The notes beneath the pieces are model-generated. The model was not told the DNA's origin. It saw only the letters and a program-made list of their open reading frames with translations, and searched no databases. A DNA stretch of 64,000 bases from Actinomadura pelletieri DSM 43383. GTDB taxonomy: Bacteria > Actinomycetota > Actinomycetes > Streptosporangiales > Streptosporangiaceae. This document shows, piece by piece, positions 26,096 to 34,566 of the stretch. Positions within the stretch are counted from its first letter, which is position 1. Each line of letters begins with the position of its first letter. The stretch spans positions 1,404,194 to 1,468,193 of the forward strand of contig NZ_RBWU01000001.1 in assembly GCF_003634705.1 (NCBI RefSeq), in the 5' to 3' direction. A program made the position numbers and the translations under genes.

Positions 26096-26754
26096 GAAGG
26101 AGTCTGCGCGTCCAGCGCCGGATGCAGCGGCTGCACGCCGAACTGCACCGGCTTCCCCTCAACTTCGATCCGAACGAGCACGACCTGAACCGTTCGGAAA
26201 GCGGCTGGAACGTCGACGACTACCGGCAGCCGCTGCCCCCGGAACCACCGGGCCCGCCGGTTCCCGGGGGGAGCTGGGAGGTCGCCTGTGGACTCGTTCG
26301 GAACTACCAGTACGCCGATCCCGGCATCATCCGGGAGATCCTCCGTTCGGGCCCTCCCGAGCCGGGCCGGAACATGCTGCTCGAAGGCCGGTTCTACGGG
26401 CTGCGCTTCTATCTCGGTCTGCGCGTCGGAGGCGTCGTCGACGGATACATCGAGCAGAACGGGCGCCGGGCCCGGGTGTGGGGCTGGAACTACCGGACGC
26501 TCGAAGGGCACCTGGAACGCGGCCAGATGGACCAGGAGGTCCGTAAATGGCTCGACACCGGAGAGGTCGAATTCCATGTTCACGGCTTCTCGCAACGGGC
26601 GTCCATTCCGAACCCCATCGTCCGGCTGGGCTTCATCCTGTTCGGACGGGCCACGCAGGTCAGGTTCTACCGGCGGGCGTGCCGGCGCATGAAGGTTCTG
26701 ACGGAGGCCGAACTCGCCACGCGAAAGCAGGCCCTCGAACGGAAGCCCGGCTGA
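26092..26754 (+). CDS. DUF1990 family protein
   Basis: 220 residues, ATG 26092 overlapping the previous stop (ATGA). Family features: NYQYADPGIIREILRSG, FYGLRFYLGLRVGGV, then WNYRTLEGHLERGQMDQEVRK and WLDTGEVEFHVHGFSQRASI, ending FGRATQVRFYRRACRRM. DUF1990 proteins are START-like folds of unknown function common in plants and actinobacteria. Translationally coupled to the preceding two-domain protein, which contains a related segment; they may act as a pair. Confidence 0.75.
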   Translation: MRRSLRVQRRMQRLHAELHRLPLNFDPNEHDLNRSESGWNVDDYRQPLPPEPPGPPVPGGSWEVACGLVRNYQYADPGIIREILRSGPPEPGRNMLLEGRFYGLRFYLGLRVGGVVDGYIEQNGRRARVWGWNYRTLEGHLERGQMDQEVRKWLDTGEVEFHVHGFSQRASIPNPIVRLGFILFGRATQVRFYRRACRRMKVLTEAELATRKQALERKPG

Positions 26755-26773
26755 GCCCGACGAACGACGCGTC

Positions 26774-27106
26774 TCACTTGAGGGGATCGTGGCCCCAGTT
26801 CATGAGCGAATAGCGCCACTTGGTCTCCTTCACGTCCCCGGAAGGCCGTTGGGCGAGGTGGCGATGGACGTAGCCCACCACCTTGTTCATATGCGCGTAG
26901 TCCTGCTCGGTCAGGTCCGACTTTCTGGCCCGCAGCAACTCGACGATTCTTCGGCCGGACGCGTGGCCGGTCGATTCGCCGCCGTCGTCCTTCTGCCCGA
27001 CCGACCGCGACTCCTCGGTCGCCAGCCACCGCTCCAACTCCTTCGGAGTCATGTTGACGACCTTGCCGAACTCCGCCGCCACGTCCTCCCGGTCGTCGCC
27101 GCTCAT
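26774..27106 (-). CDS. DUF3140 domain protein
   Basis: 110 residues, ATG 27106. FGKVVNMTPKELERWLATEE, then GRRIVELLRARKSDLTEQDY and the closing KWRYSLMNWGHDPLK match DUF3140, a small helical family of unknown function. It overlaps the DUF2945 gene by four bases; the DUF3140-DUF2945 pair recurs in actinobacteria. Converges on the DUF1990 gene. Confidence 0.8.
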   Translation of the reverse strand: MSGDDREDVAAEFGKVVNMTPKELERWLATEESRSVGQKDDGGESTGHASGRRIVELLRARKSDLTEQDYAHMNKVVGYVHRHLAQRPSGDVKETKWRYSLMNWGHDPLK

Positions 27107-27336
27107 TTCTTGCGCTTCCGCTTCTTCAGCGCCGAGCCCTTGTGCGCGGCCTTCTTACCGCTCTTCTCGCTGCGCACGACGTACTGCGGCTCCTCGGGCG
27201 AGGCCGCCACGGTGCGTCCCGCCGCCTCCCGCCGATCGGTGATCTTCTCTTCCACCCGTCCCTCGGCCGTGGAGCCATGGCTGCGCCACGTCACCTCGTC
27301 CCCGACGTCGGGATCTTTGTCGCGTTTGCCGGTCAT
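27103..27336 (-). CDS. DUF2945 (hypervirulence-associated TUDOR-like) protein
   Basis: 77 residues, ATG 27336. VGDEVTWRSHGSTAEGRVEE is the DUF2945 start, followed by YVVRSEKSGKKAAHKGSALK and a Lys/Arg tail. A small SH3/TUDOR-like beta-barrel is expected; the basic tail suggests nucleic-acid contact. First gene of a two-gene operon with DUF3140. Function unknown. Confidence 0.8.
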   Translation of the reverse strand: MTGKRDKDPDVGDEVTWRSHGSTAEGRVEEKITDRREAAGRTVAASPEEPQYVVRSEKSGKKAAHKGSALKKRKRKK

Positions 27337-27403
27337 GCGGCGGGCGGTACCCGGCGCCGAGCGGGGTAGTCACCCCAGAACACCTGATCAACGAGGAGTT
27401 GCC

Positions 27404-27817
27404 ATGTCTTCGGAGACCGATGGCGAACGCTATGGATTCGCCTTCGACCACCGCCTGCTCCGCCCGCTGGCGTTGCTGGGCATCCGCCCGTCGACCTGCG
27501 GGCTGGTGATCGCGCCCGACGAACTGCTGGTGCGGTTCGGCCCGTGGCGCGTGCGGACGACACCGGACAACGTCGCCGGTGCCGAGGTCACCGGCCCCTA
27601 CCAGGCCTGGAAGGCCATCGGCGTCCGCGTGTCCTGGGCCGACCGCGGGCTGACCTTCGGCACCAGCACCGAGCGGGGCGTGTGCATCCGCTTCCACCGG
27701 CCCGTCCCCGGCGCGGAACCGACGGGCCGGCTGCGCCATCCCGGCCTGACGCTGACCCTCGCCGATCCCTCCGCCGTCGCGGACCGGCTCCAGGACATGG
27801 TGTCGGCGCCGCGGTAG
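27404..27817 (+). CDS. Hypothetical protein (actinobacterial PH-like)
   Basis: 137 residues, ATG 27404 with GAGGAG upstream. YGFAFDHRLLRPLALLGIRP, VIAPDELLVRFGPWRVRT, then VTGPYQAWKAIGVRVSWADR and GVCIRFHRPVPG belong to a widespread actinobacterial family without a named function; the strand pattern (DELLVRFGPWRVRT) is PH-like. No signal or membrane segment. It is transcribed divergently from DUF2945 and followed by a small membrane protein gene on the same strand. Confidence 0.65.
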   Translation: MSSETDGERYGFAFDHRLLRPLALLGIRPSTCGLVIAPDELLVRFGPWRVRTTPDNVAGAEVTGPYQAWKAIGVRVSWADRGLTFGTSTERGVCIRFHRPVPGAEPTGRLRHPGLTLTLADPSAVADRLQDMVSAPR

Positions 27818-27904
27818 GCCGTCCCGTTCCGCCGCGACAAAACCGGGCATCGCACGCTTGTGCAGGTCAGCGCCGGGTAGGTCGGGTCCGACAAGGGAGG
27901 GAAA

Positions 27905-28192
27905 ATGATTAACAGACTGCATAAATGGGGCATGAGGTCCACCTTCATGTACACCGCCGGCATCGCCTCGATCGGCCTGGCGTTCGCCTCCTGGGCCGCG
28001 TCGAACCGGCTGGAGTCGGCGGGCCTCGAACGCGCCGACCGGTGGGGCATCTTCGTCGGCGAATGGGCCCCGACCTTCTTCGCGATGGGCATCGCCCTGC
28101 GCATGGAGGAGTTGCGGGACGAGGAAGAGCGGGCCTACGCCCAGCACGAGTCGGCCGGCGAGAGGATCAGCCACTCGGCGGCGATGCGCTAG
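27905..28192 (+). CDS. Small membrane protein, MIN-LHKWG family
   Basis: 95 residues, ATG 27905 with GGGAGGG upstream. Starts MINRLHKWGMRSTFMYTAG and has a transmembrane helix (~15-33), an EWAPTFFAMGIALRM second segment and an acidic tail. A common actinobacterial small protein of unknown role. Its first nine codons strongly resemble a truncated copy at 42131 (minus strand), upstream of crtI. The SDR/DUF2867 gene starts eight bases after its stop. Confidence 0.7.
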   Translation: MINRLHKWGMRSTFMYTAGIASIGLAFASWAASNRLESAGLERADRWGIFVGEWAPTFFAMGIALRMEELRDEEERAYAQHESAGERISHSAAMR

Positions 28193-28200
28193 CGCCGATC

Positions 28201-29688
28201 GTGAACCGCCTGTGTCTGGTGACGGGGGCCAGCGGCTACATCGGGGGCCGGCTGGTCCCCGAGCTGCTGGGCGCCGGTCATCGCGTGCGCTGCATGGCCC
28301 GTTCGGCGCGGCGGCTGCGCGACCACCCCTGGGCCGGACGAGTGGAGATCGTCGAGGCCGACGCCACCGACCCGGACGCGACCCGCCGCGCGCTGGACGG
28401 CGTCGACGTCGCCTACTACCTGATCCACGCGATCGGCGGCGCGGGCGGCTTCGCCGAGAACGACCGCCGCGCGGCCCGCACCTTCGCCGACGCGGCACGG
28501 GACGCCCGGGTCGGCCGGCTCGTCTACCTCGGCGGCATGGACCCCGACGAGGAACTGTCCCCGCACCTGCGGTCCCGTGCCGAGGTCGGCCGGATCATGC
28601 TCGACCATGGACCGCCCACGGTATGGTTGCGCGCCGCCGTGATCATCGGCTCGGGCTCGGCGTCGTTCGAAATGTTGCGTCACCTCACCGAGCGCCTCCC
28701 CCTCATGGTCACTCCACGCTGGGTGCACACCCGGATCCAGCCGATCGCTATCCGGGACGTCCTGCACTATCTGGTGGGGTCCGCGAACCTGCCCGCCGAC
28801 GTGAACCGCGGCTTTGACATCGGCGGCCCGGACGTCCTCACCTACGTCGACATGATGCGCCGGTACGCCGCCGTGGCCGGGCTGAAGCGCCGTTTCATCG
28901 TCCCGGTCCCGGTGCTGAGCCCCAGCCTGTCGAGCCTGTGGGTGGGAGCCATCACGCCGGTCCCCGGCGGCCTGGCGCGTCCCCTGGTGGAGTCGCTGCG
29001 CAACGAGGTCGTGTGTACCGAGAACGACATCGACCGGTACGTCCCTCCACCCCCGGACGGACCGATCGGCTTCGACCGTTCGGTCGCCCTCGCGCTGCGC
29101 CGGGTCCAGCAGGCGGACGTCACCACCCGCTGGTCATCGGCCGGAGTCCCCGGCGCCCCGAGCGACCCGCTGCCCACAGACCCCGACTGGTCCGGCGGCA
29201 CCCTCTACACCGACGACCGCACATGCCGCGCGGACGCCCCACCGGAACGACTGTGGGAGGTCGTCGAGGGAATCGGCGGCAAACACGGCTGGTACTCCTT
29301 CCCGATCGCCTGGCGAGCCCGTGGCGTCCTCGACCGCCTGGTGGGAGGCGTGGGACTACGACGCGGCCGCCGAGACCCGCGCCGGCTCCGCATCGGAGAG
29401 ACCGTCGACTTCTGGCGCGTGGAAGAAATCGAAACGAAAAAGCTCCTGCGACTACGCGCCGAAATGCGCCTTCCCGGCCTCGCCTGGCTCGAACTGCGAA
29501 TCTCCGAGGAGAACGGCCACACCCTCCTGAACCAACGCGCGCTCTTCTACCCCCGCGGCCTGGCGGGCCACGCCTACTGGTGGACGTTCCGTCCCTTCCA
29601 CAACCGAATCTTCAACCGCATGTGCCACAACATCACCCGCGCGGCCGAACGACCACCCCGAGCGCCGGACAGTGAAGCCCCGCCCTGA
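28201..29688 (+). CDS. NAD(P)-binding SDR / DUF2867 fusion protein
   Basis: 495 residues from GTG 28201. N-terminal atypical SDR: LVTGASGYIGGRLVPELLGA, then YYLIHAIGGAGGF and VYLGGMDPDEELSPHLRSRA, as in NAD-dependent epimerase-like proteins. C-terminal ~180 residues are DUF2867 (PPERLWEVVEGIGGKHGWYS, FWRVEEIETKKLLRLRAEM, YWWTFRPFHNRIFNRMC). This SDR-DUF2867 fusion is common in actinobacteria; function unknown, perhaps oxidoreduction coupled to a START-like lipid pocket. Follows the small membrane protein closely. Confidence 0.8.
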   Translation: MNRLCLVTGASGYIGGRLVPELLGAGHRVRCMARSARRLRDHPWAGRVEIVEADATDPDATRRALDGVDVAYYLIHAIGGAGGFAENDRRAARTFADAARDARVGRLVYLGGMDPDEELSPHLRSRAEVGRIMLDHGPPTVWLRAAVIIGSGSASFEMLRHLTERLPLMVTPRWVHTRIQPIAIRDVLHYLVGSANLPADVNRGFDIGGPDVLTYVDMMRRYAAVAGLKRRFIVPVPVLSPSLSSLWVGAITPVPGGLARPLVESLRNEVVCTENDIDRYVPPPPDGPIGFDRSVALALRRVQQADVTTRWSSAGVPGAPSDPLPTDPDWSGGTLYTDDRTCRADAPPERLWEVVEGIGGKHGWYSFPIAWRARGVLDRLVGGVGLRRGRRDPRRLRIGETVDFWRVEEIETKKLLRLRAEMRLPGLAWLELRISEENGHTLLNQRALFYPRGLAGHAYWWTFRPFHNRIFNRMCHNITRAAERPPRAPDSEAPP

Positions 29689-29697
29689 GTCAGCAGG

Positions 29698-31263
29698 TCA
29701 GCGACGCTCTTTGGCTCTACGCGTCCAGAGGTCGAGGCTATGGCGAACCTTGACGGTCTGGGGGTGGTCGGGGCCGAGGACGCGTTCATGGAGGCGCAAG
29801 AGGTGCGCGTACTGGTCGCGCGCTTGAGCGGGATCCCCGGCCTTGCCCGTCCAAAGCGCGAGGTTGTTGGCGGCGTTCAGGGTGTCGGGGTGATCAGGGC
29901 CGAGGATGCGTGCGCGAAGGGGTAGGAGGTAGGCGAACTGGTCGCGCGCGGCGGTGAAGTCCCCGGCCTTGCCCGTCCAGTAGGCGAAGTGACCGCGGAC
30001 GTGAAGGGTGAAGGGGTGTTCCGGGCCGAGAACGCGTTCGTGGTCGTGTAGGAGGCGGGTGAATTCGTCACGTGCGCCAACGGGGCTTCCGGCTTCGCCC
30101 GTCCAGTAGGCGAGATTCTCGCGAATGGTCAGAGTCCGAATGTCGTCGGGGCCGAGGATGTGCTGATGGTCGTGCAAGAGGTAAGTCAACTGGTCGCGCG
30201 CACGAGCGGGATCCCCGGCCTTGCCCGTCCAGTGGGCGAGAGCCTGGCGGCTGGTCAGGGTGTGAGTGTGGTCGCGGCCGAGAACGCGCTGACTGTCCGA
30301 GATCAGGCTTTGCAGCAGGGCGATGGCGACATCATGCCGACCGGCCTCGCCGTGCTCCTTGGCCTGGTCGAAGCGGGTTCGCATGGCGTTGACAGGGTGA
30401 TCGGGGTCGGTGTGCCGGCGCCACAGGTCGTACAGGTGCTCGGCGACGGCGGCCGCGTCCCGGGGCCGCTGATCCGGTTCCTTGGCCAGCAGGACATGAA
30501 GGTAGTTCTCCAGCTCGGAGGGGGCGTCGGACCGCAGGGTCCGGGCCGGTGGCGGTGGCGTCGCGAGATGTTGCGCGATCACGCTGCGAACGTCATCGCC
30601 GGTGAAGACGTGGCGGCCGGTCAGTAGCTGGAAGACGGTCGCCCCCAGCGCGTACAGGTCGGCGCGATGGTCGACGGGTTCGCCCGTGAGCTGCTCGGGC
30701 GCCATGTAGGCCACGGTGCCGATCGTGGCGCCGCCGGTCAGCCCGCTGGTGGCGTCCCGCAGCCGCGCGATCCCGAAGTCGCAGATCTTCACCGTGCCGT
30801 CGGCGGTGAGCATCAGATTGTGGGGTTTGATATCGCGGTGCACGATGCCGGCCGCGTGCGCGGCGGCCAGCCCCTCCGCCGCCTGCGCCCCGAACCCCAG
30901 GACCTGGTCGATCGGCAGCCCGCCCGGGTGCCCGTCCAGCAGACGCTTCAGATCCGGCCCGTGCAGGTACTCCAGCACCAGATAGGGCAGCCCGTCATGC
31001 TCGCCGACATCGTGGACCAGGGCGATGTTGCGGTGCGTCAACCGCGCCGCGGCCCGTCCCTCCCGCGCGAACCGCTCCAGCGCCTGCTCCTGGACGGAAC
31101 CGTGCATCAGATGCGGTTGCAGCACCTTGACCGCCACGGGACGTTCCAACCGAAGGTCCTCGCCCCGCCACACCTGCCCCATGGCGCCCTCGCCGAGCAG
31201 CTCGACCACCTGGTAGCGGCCCGCGATCACCGCGTCCTCGACCAACAAATCGGTACCGTCCAC
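29698..31263 (-). CDS. Serine/threonine protein kinase with C-terminal TPR array
   Basis: 521 residues from GTG 31263 (GGGGGA upstream). Complete Hanks-type kinase: GEGAMGQV loop, VAVKVL Lys, HRDIKPHNLML catalytic loop, DFG, and APEQL. After the kinase (~residues 12-290) come tandem ~42-residue TPR units with the phrase RVLG(P/R)(D/E)H...TL...WTGKAGDP.ARDQ, four or more copies. No transmembrane helix, so it is a cytosolic kinase, unlike PknB-type receptors. TPR style is close to that in the FxsT-like protein. Substrate unknown; the SUMF1 gene upstream is on the same strand but over 100 bases away. Confidence 0.88.
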   Translation of the reverse strand: MDGTDLLVEDAVIAGRYQVVELLGEGAMGQVWRGEDLRLERPVAVKVLQPHLMHGSVQEQALERFAREGRAAARLTHRNIALVHDVGEHDGLPYLVLEYLHGPDLKRLLDGHPGGLPIDQVLGFGAQAAEGLAAAHAAGIVHRDIKPHNLMLTADGTVKICDFGIARLRDATSGLTGGATIGTVAYMAPEQLTGEPVDHRADLYALGATVFQLLTGRHVFTGDDVRSVIAQHLATPPPPARTLRSDAPSELENYLHVLLAKEPDQRPRDAAAVAEHLYDLWRRHTDPDHPVNAMRTRFDQAKEHGEAGRHDVAIALLQSLISDSQRVLGRDHTHTLTSRQALAHWTGKAGDPARARDQLTYLLHDHQHILGPDDIRTLTIRENLAYWTGEAGSPVGARDEFTRLLHDHERVLGPEHPFTLHVRGHFAYWTGKAGDFTAARDQFAYLLPLRARILGPDHPDTLNAANNLALWTGKAGDPAQARDQYAHLLRLHERVLGPDHPQTVKVRHSLDLWTRRAKERR

Positions 31264-31382
31264 CCACGTCCCCCGGCCGCAGGCCGGACCCGCCACAGAC
31301 CCGACTCCAATCTACGACCGCCCACCTCGTCCCACCGTCGAAAACGACATCGCGGATGGCGCCCTGCCCGAATGTGGCCCGG

Positions 31383-32423
31383 TTACCGGACGGGGCGACG
31401 ACAGAGACGGAAGCCTATGTTGGGGGTGTACGACTCGTCGGGTGGACGGGACATGCGGAACGAGACGGTGATCGCGTCGGCGCAGTCGGCCCAGGAGCCG
31501 CCTCGCAGGACGCGTTCAGTGCCTACGGACGGGCCCTGCGGGTCATCTGCGGGTGAGTTTTCGTAGTACTCGGCGTCGTACCAGTCGGACGTCCATTCCC
31601 AGACTGAGCCTGCCATTCCGTACAGGCCGTAGCCGTTGGGCGGGATGTCCTTCACCGGTCGGATCGCGAAATCGCTGAAGTTCTCGAAGTCGCATCGCTC
31701 GGGTGTCGGCGGGTCGTCGCCCCACGGATACCGGCGGTCGGGCAGGCCGCCGCGTGCGGCGCGTTCCCATTCCGCCTCGGTGGGGAGACGGTATTGGACT
31801 CGGTCGTTCGACAGGCGCTCGCCGAGATCCGCGGCGGTCGCCCAGGAGACGCCCACCACGGGTTTGCGTTCGTAGGTCCATGGGGCCGTGTGGTCGCGGG
31901 GCACCCTGCCGAAGAATTCCGCCGGGTCCACGCTTTTCCCGCCGCCGCTCAATGTGAGATTGGGGTTGTGGGCGTGCCAGTCGATCGCGCCGGTGGTGGT
32001 GTCCTCGCAGTACTGCCAGCGGATCTGGTTCCCGATGTGCAGGGAGAACCATCGGCGGTCGTCGGCTTCCTCTTTCGGCGGGACGCCTTCGGGGGGTGGC
32101 GCCCAGCCCATGAGGTCGCAGAAGGTCCACCAGCTCACCGGTGTTTCGGCCATCCAGATGTCGCCGAGCCGCACCTCATGGACGGGGCTCTCGTCCGCGT
32201 CACCGTCCGCCGAGCCCATTCGGAACGTCCCGGCGGGGATATAGCGGAAGCGGATGCCGTGCTCGGTGACCGCCATCCGGTCGAGCAGTGCGGCGCGGGC
32301 CTCGGTCACTTCGGGGTCGGCGGGGTTCAGCGCGTACGCCTGGTCGTAGCGGGACGCGGCGTCGCGGAGTTCGCCGGTCGCTTCCAGTTCGCGGGCCTCG
32401 GTGAGGAGTCGTCGTTGGTCCAT
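31383..32423 (-). CDS. SUMF1 (formylglycine-generating-enzyme-like) domain protein
   Basis: 346 residues, ATG 32423. An N-terminal helical segment (~1-50) resembles a single TPR. The FGE-like fold follows: IPAGTFRMGSADGDADESPV, PVVGVSWATAADLGERLS, RLPTEAEWERAARGG, then GGSWADCADAITVSFR and GFRLCRRP at the end. Canonical FGE uses two cysteines in this C-terminal loop; here only one is present and not at the aligned position (Asp instead), so it is unlikely to be a true formylglycine generator and more like regulatory or substrate-binding SUMF1 domains. Three bases downstream of the radical SAM gene; same operon. Confidence 0.82.
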   Translation of the reverse strand: MDQRRLLTEARELEATGELRDAASRYDQAYALNPADPEVTEARAALLDRMAVTEHGIRFRYIPAGTFRMGSADGDADESPVHEVRLGDIWMAETPVSWWTFCDLMGWAPPPEGVPPKEEADDRRWFSLHIGNQIRWQYCEDTTTGAIDWHAHNPNLTLSGGGKSVDPAEFFGRVPRDHTAPWTYERKPVVGVSWATAADLGERLSNDRVQYRLPTEAEWERAARGGLPDRRYPWGDDPPTPERCDFENFSDFAIRPVKDIPPNGYGLYGMAGSVWEWTSDWYDAEYYENSPADDPQGPSVGTERVLRGGSWADCADAITVSFRMSRPPDESYTPNIGFRLCRRPVR

Positions 32424-32426
32424 GGC

Positions 32427-33752
32427 TCAGCAGCACGTCCCGCCGGCGTTGACGTCCAGGATGGCGAGGGGGTTGCGCGCACCGGAACCGGCGTGGTCGA
32501 GGATCCAGGGGTCGGGGGCGTTGACCGATCCGTTGAGGACCAGCGCGCGGGCGCGGCAGCCCCCGGCGAACGCGGCGCCGCCGTCCGGTTCCGTGGACGG
32601 CAGCGCGCGGATCTCCTGGAAGCCCGCGCTGCGGTGCCAGATCTCGGCGAGGGAGGTGTCGCGGACGTTCGCCGCCACGAATTCGGGGCCGAGGAAGCTG
32701 CACGGGTTGACCTCGCCCGACACCGAGATCGAGCAGACGAGGTTCCCCGCCCCGCAGCCGTGGTTCTGCTGGACGACCGACTGCGTCTCCGTTCGTGCCC
32801 GCGGACTGAACGGGTCGATGTGGTGCAGGGAGACCGGCGCGTTCGCCTCCATCGAGGCGAGCTGGTTCAGCGCGGTGCTGTACTCGGCGAACGTCGGCAT
32901 CAGGTTCATGTGCCGGGATGCGATTCCCACCGGATACAGGGGACGGAACACCGCGGTGTCGGCACCGACCTCGTGGGCGAGCCGTGCGCAGTCCTCGATC
33001 TCCGCGAGGTTCGTCTTCATGATCGTGAAGGCGAGGGTGAAGCGGGAGTGGCGGCGCAGCACCGCGAGCCGGTCCATGACCTTGGCGTAGGTGCCCTCGC
33101 CGCGCACCGCGTCGTTGGTCTCGGCGGTGGCGCCCTCCAGGCTGACGTTCAGCCACACCAGTTCGCGCCTGCCGAACTCGCGGGCGATCTCCTCGGTGAT
33201 CAGCAGCCCGTTGGTGGTGACGCAGGGCGCCAGTCCGTGGTCGAGCGCCAGGTCGATGATCTGGAAGAGGTCCTTGCGCAGCAGCGGCTCGCCGCCGGTC
33301 AGGCCGAGACGGTAGCTGCCCAGCCGCGCCATCTGCGCGAACAGCCCGTCGATCTCGTCCAGGGTGAGCCGCTTCTCGCGGCGTGGCAGCTCACCCGCGA
33401 AGCAGTGCGTGCACCCGAGATTGCAGGACGAGATGACCTCCAGATGGACGGCGAGAGGCCCGGTCAGATGGTCGGACGGCACTTCGACACCGTCGAGGAC
33501 CGTTCCGGCGAACCGTCCGTCCGGAGTGAAGAAACCGAGGTCGTCGAAGTGCTCGAAAAAACGCAGAAGGCGGCCGTGGCGTTCGTCGTCGGCCTCTTCC
33601 TGAAGAAGCCGGTCGATCGGACGGTCGCGCAACACGCGAAGTACGGCCGTGGTCTCGGCGTCGAACGGCAGGTACCGGGACGTTCGACGATCGAACACCA
33701 GGCAGCCGAAGTGTTCCGGAATGAGGACGAGTGGCGCACGCTGCTCAGACAT
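32427..33752 (-). CDS. Radical SAM/SPASM enzyme with PqqD-like N-terminal domain
   Basis: 441 residues, ATG 33752. N-terminal ~75 residues (FGCLVFDRRTSRYLPFDAET) resemble a PqqD/RRE-like peptide-recognition domain. CNLGCTHC is the CX3CX2C cluster motif, followed by GLTGGEPLLRKDLF. SPASM-type Cys residues appear in HGCGAGNLVCSISVSGEVNP and in GGCRARAL. It ends in GGTCC, a double Cys at the very C-terminus. Such proteins modify peptides or proteins. It overlaps the upstream 210-residue gene by eight bases and precedes the SUMF1 gene by three: a tight three-gene operon. The actual substrate is not evident. Confidence 0.85.
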   Translation of the reverse strand: MSEQRAPLVLIPEHFGCLVFDRRTSRYLPFDAETTAVLRVLRDRPIDRLLQEEADDERHGRLLRFFEHFDDLGFFTPDGRFAGTVLDGVEVPSDHLTGPLAVHLEVISSCNLGCTHCFAGELPRREKRLTLDEIDGLFAQMARLGSYRLGLTGGEPLLRKDLFQIIDLALDHGLAPCVTTNGLLITEEIAREFGRRELVWLNVSLEGATAETNDAVRGEGTYAKVMDRLAVLRRHSRFTLAFTIMKTNLAEIEDCARLAHEVGADTAVFRPLYPVGIASRHMNLMPTFAEYSTALNQLASMEANAPVSLHHIDPFSPRARTETQSVVQQNHGCGAGNLVCSISVSGEVNPCSFLGPEFVAANVRDTSLAEIWHRSAGFQEIRALPSTEPDGGAAFAGGCRARALVLNGSVNAPDPWILDHAGSGARNPLAILDVNAGGTCC

Positions 33753-34377
33753 CGTCGTCCCCCGTCACTTCGAAGGTCTTGCGAATCCAGACCCGCGTGG
33801 CAGGTTCGGGCACGCCGAGCCCGGCGCCGCCGTGACGTTGTGCGGCTGCGAACCGGTATTCGCCCATGTTTCGTCTGGGGTCGTTCGGCGGCTGTAGCAC
33901 GTCATTGGCGACCATGGGACTCCACGTCGAGTCGTCGAAACCACTCGACTTCCAGCCGTCGCCCGGTTCCTGGACGGTGTACTTCCACGTCCCGTCCGCG
34001 GCGGACACGATGGAGACGGACGGCTCGTCCGGCCCGGTGACACGCGGCCTGGGCAGTTCTGGAGGGAAGAACGCGGCGAAGTTCAGCACCGTGTAGGCCG
34101 GATCGGCCACGGGAAGTTCGAACGCCAGCACATGCTCACCGAATGACACGACCGGTATCCCCGAAGGGGGTGGGCCCCCGTCCAGGTACATCTTGCCCTC
34201 ACCGTTCGTGTAGAGCCATATCCGTAGCGGAATGCCGTTTCGAGGATTACGCCACCGCAGAACGACACCGCCGCAGCCCGCGGGAACTTCGCAGTGCCCG
34301 TACTCCTCCAGCACGTACATCGCCGACGACTTCGAGTAGCGCGACAACGAGTTGAGTTTGAGTTCGCGTTCGTCCAT
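33745..34377 (-). CDS. Unknown two-domain beta-sandwich protein of the radical SAM/SUMF1 operon
   Basis: 210 residues, ATG 34377. Not recognised as a named family. The first half has two cysteines close together (CEVPAGCGG at ~28-36), followed by strands such as LRIWLYTNGEGKMYLDGG. The second half (~130-205) resembles a jelly-roll sugar-binding domain: DGTWKYTVQEPGDGW, FDDSTWSPM, RVWIRKTFEV. No signal peptide. It is first in the operon and its last codons overlap the radical SAM start. It may be the modified substrate, a partner, or a carbohydrate-binding subunit; I cannot choose. Confidence 0.6.
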   Translation of the reverse strand: MDERELKLNSLSRYSKSSAMYVLEEYGHCEVPAGCGGVVLRWRNPRNGIPLRIWLYTNGEGKMYLDGGPPPSGIPVVSFGEHVLAFELPVADPAYTVLNFAAFFPPELPRPRVTGPDEPSVSIVSAADGTWKYTVQEPGDGWKSSGFDDSTWSPMVANDVLQPPNDPRRNMGEYRFAAAQRHGGAGLGVPEPATRVWIRKTFEVTGDDDV

Positions 34378-34447
34378 CAGACCCCCGTTCGTTCGACGGA
34401 GACCACCCTAATGAACGCGCGGGGCCGGCGGCGGTGTCGGCGTCAGA

Positions 34448-34555
34448 TCAGTGCCAATCGCTGATCCGCACGTCGTGGGGTTCGGGGGCCACCCTTTCCG
34501 GTTTCCAGGAAAACGAGCGATGCCGGACGCCGATGCGGTGAAGGATGTCCGCCAT
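34448..34555 (-). pseudogene. SRPBCC (START-like) gene with large internal deletion
   Basis: A 35-codon frame starting MADILHRIGV, exactly the opening of SRPBCC proteins usually encoded behind ArsR regulators, and ending PEPHDVRISDWH, which looks like their usual C-terminus. The ~120 residues normally between are missing. The 11-base gap to the ArsR gene is the normal operon spacing. Interpretation: an in-frame internal deletion remnant. Confidence 0.6.
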
Positions 34556-34566
34556 TTTTCGGCCCC

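Noticed and set aside
31794..34040. 748-codon plus-strand frame over the radical SAM operon
   Set aside because: Shadow; the minus strand holds the CX3CX2C and SUMF1 motifs.
33745..34377. The Cys-rich N-terminus (CEVPAGCGG) as a RiPP precursor core
   Set aside because: It is followed by ~170 residues of beta-sandwich sequence, so it is not a short precursor peptide; kept only as a possible protein substrate.
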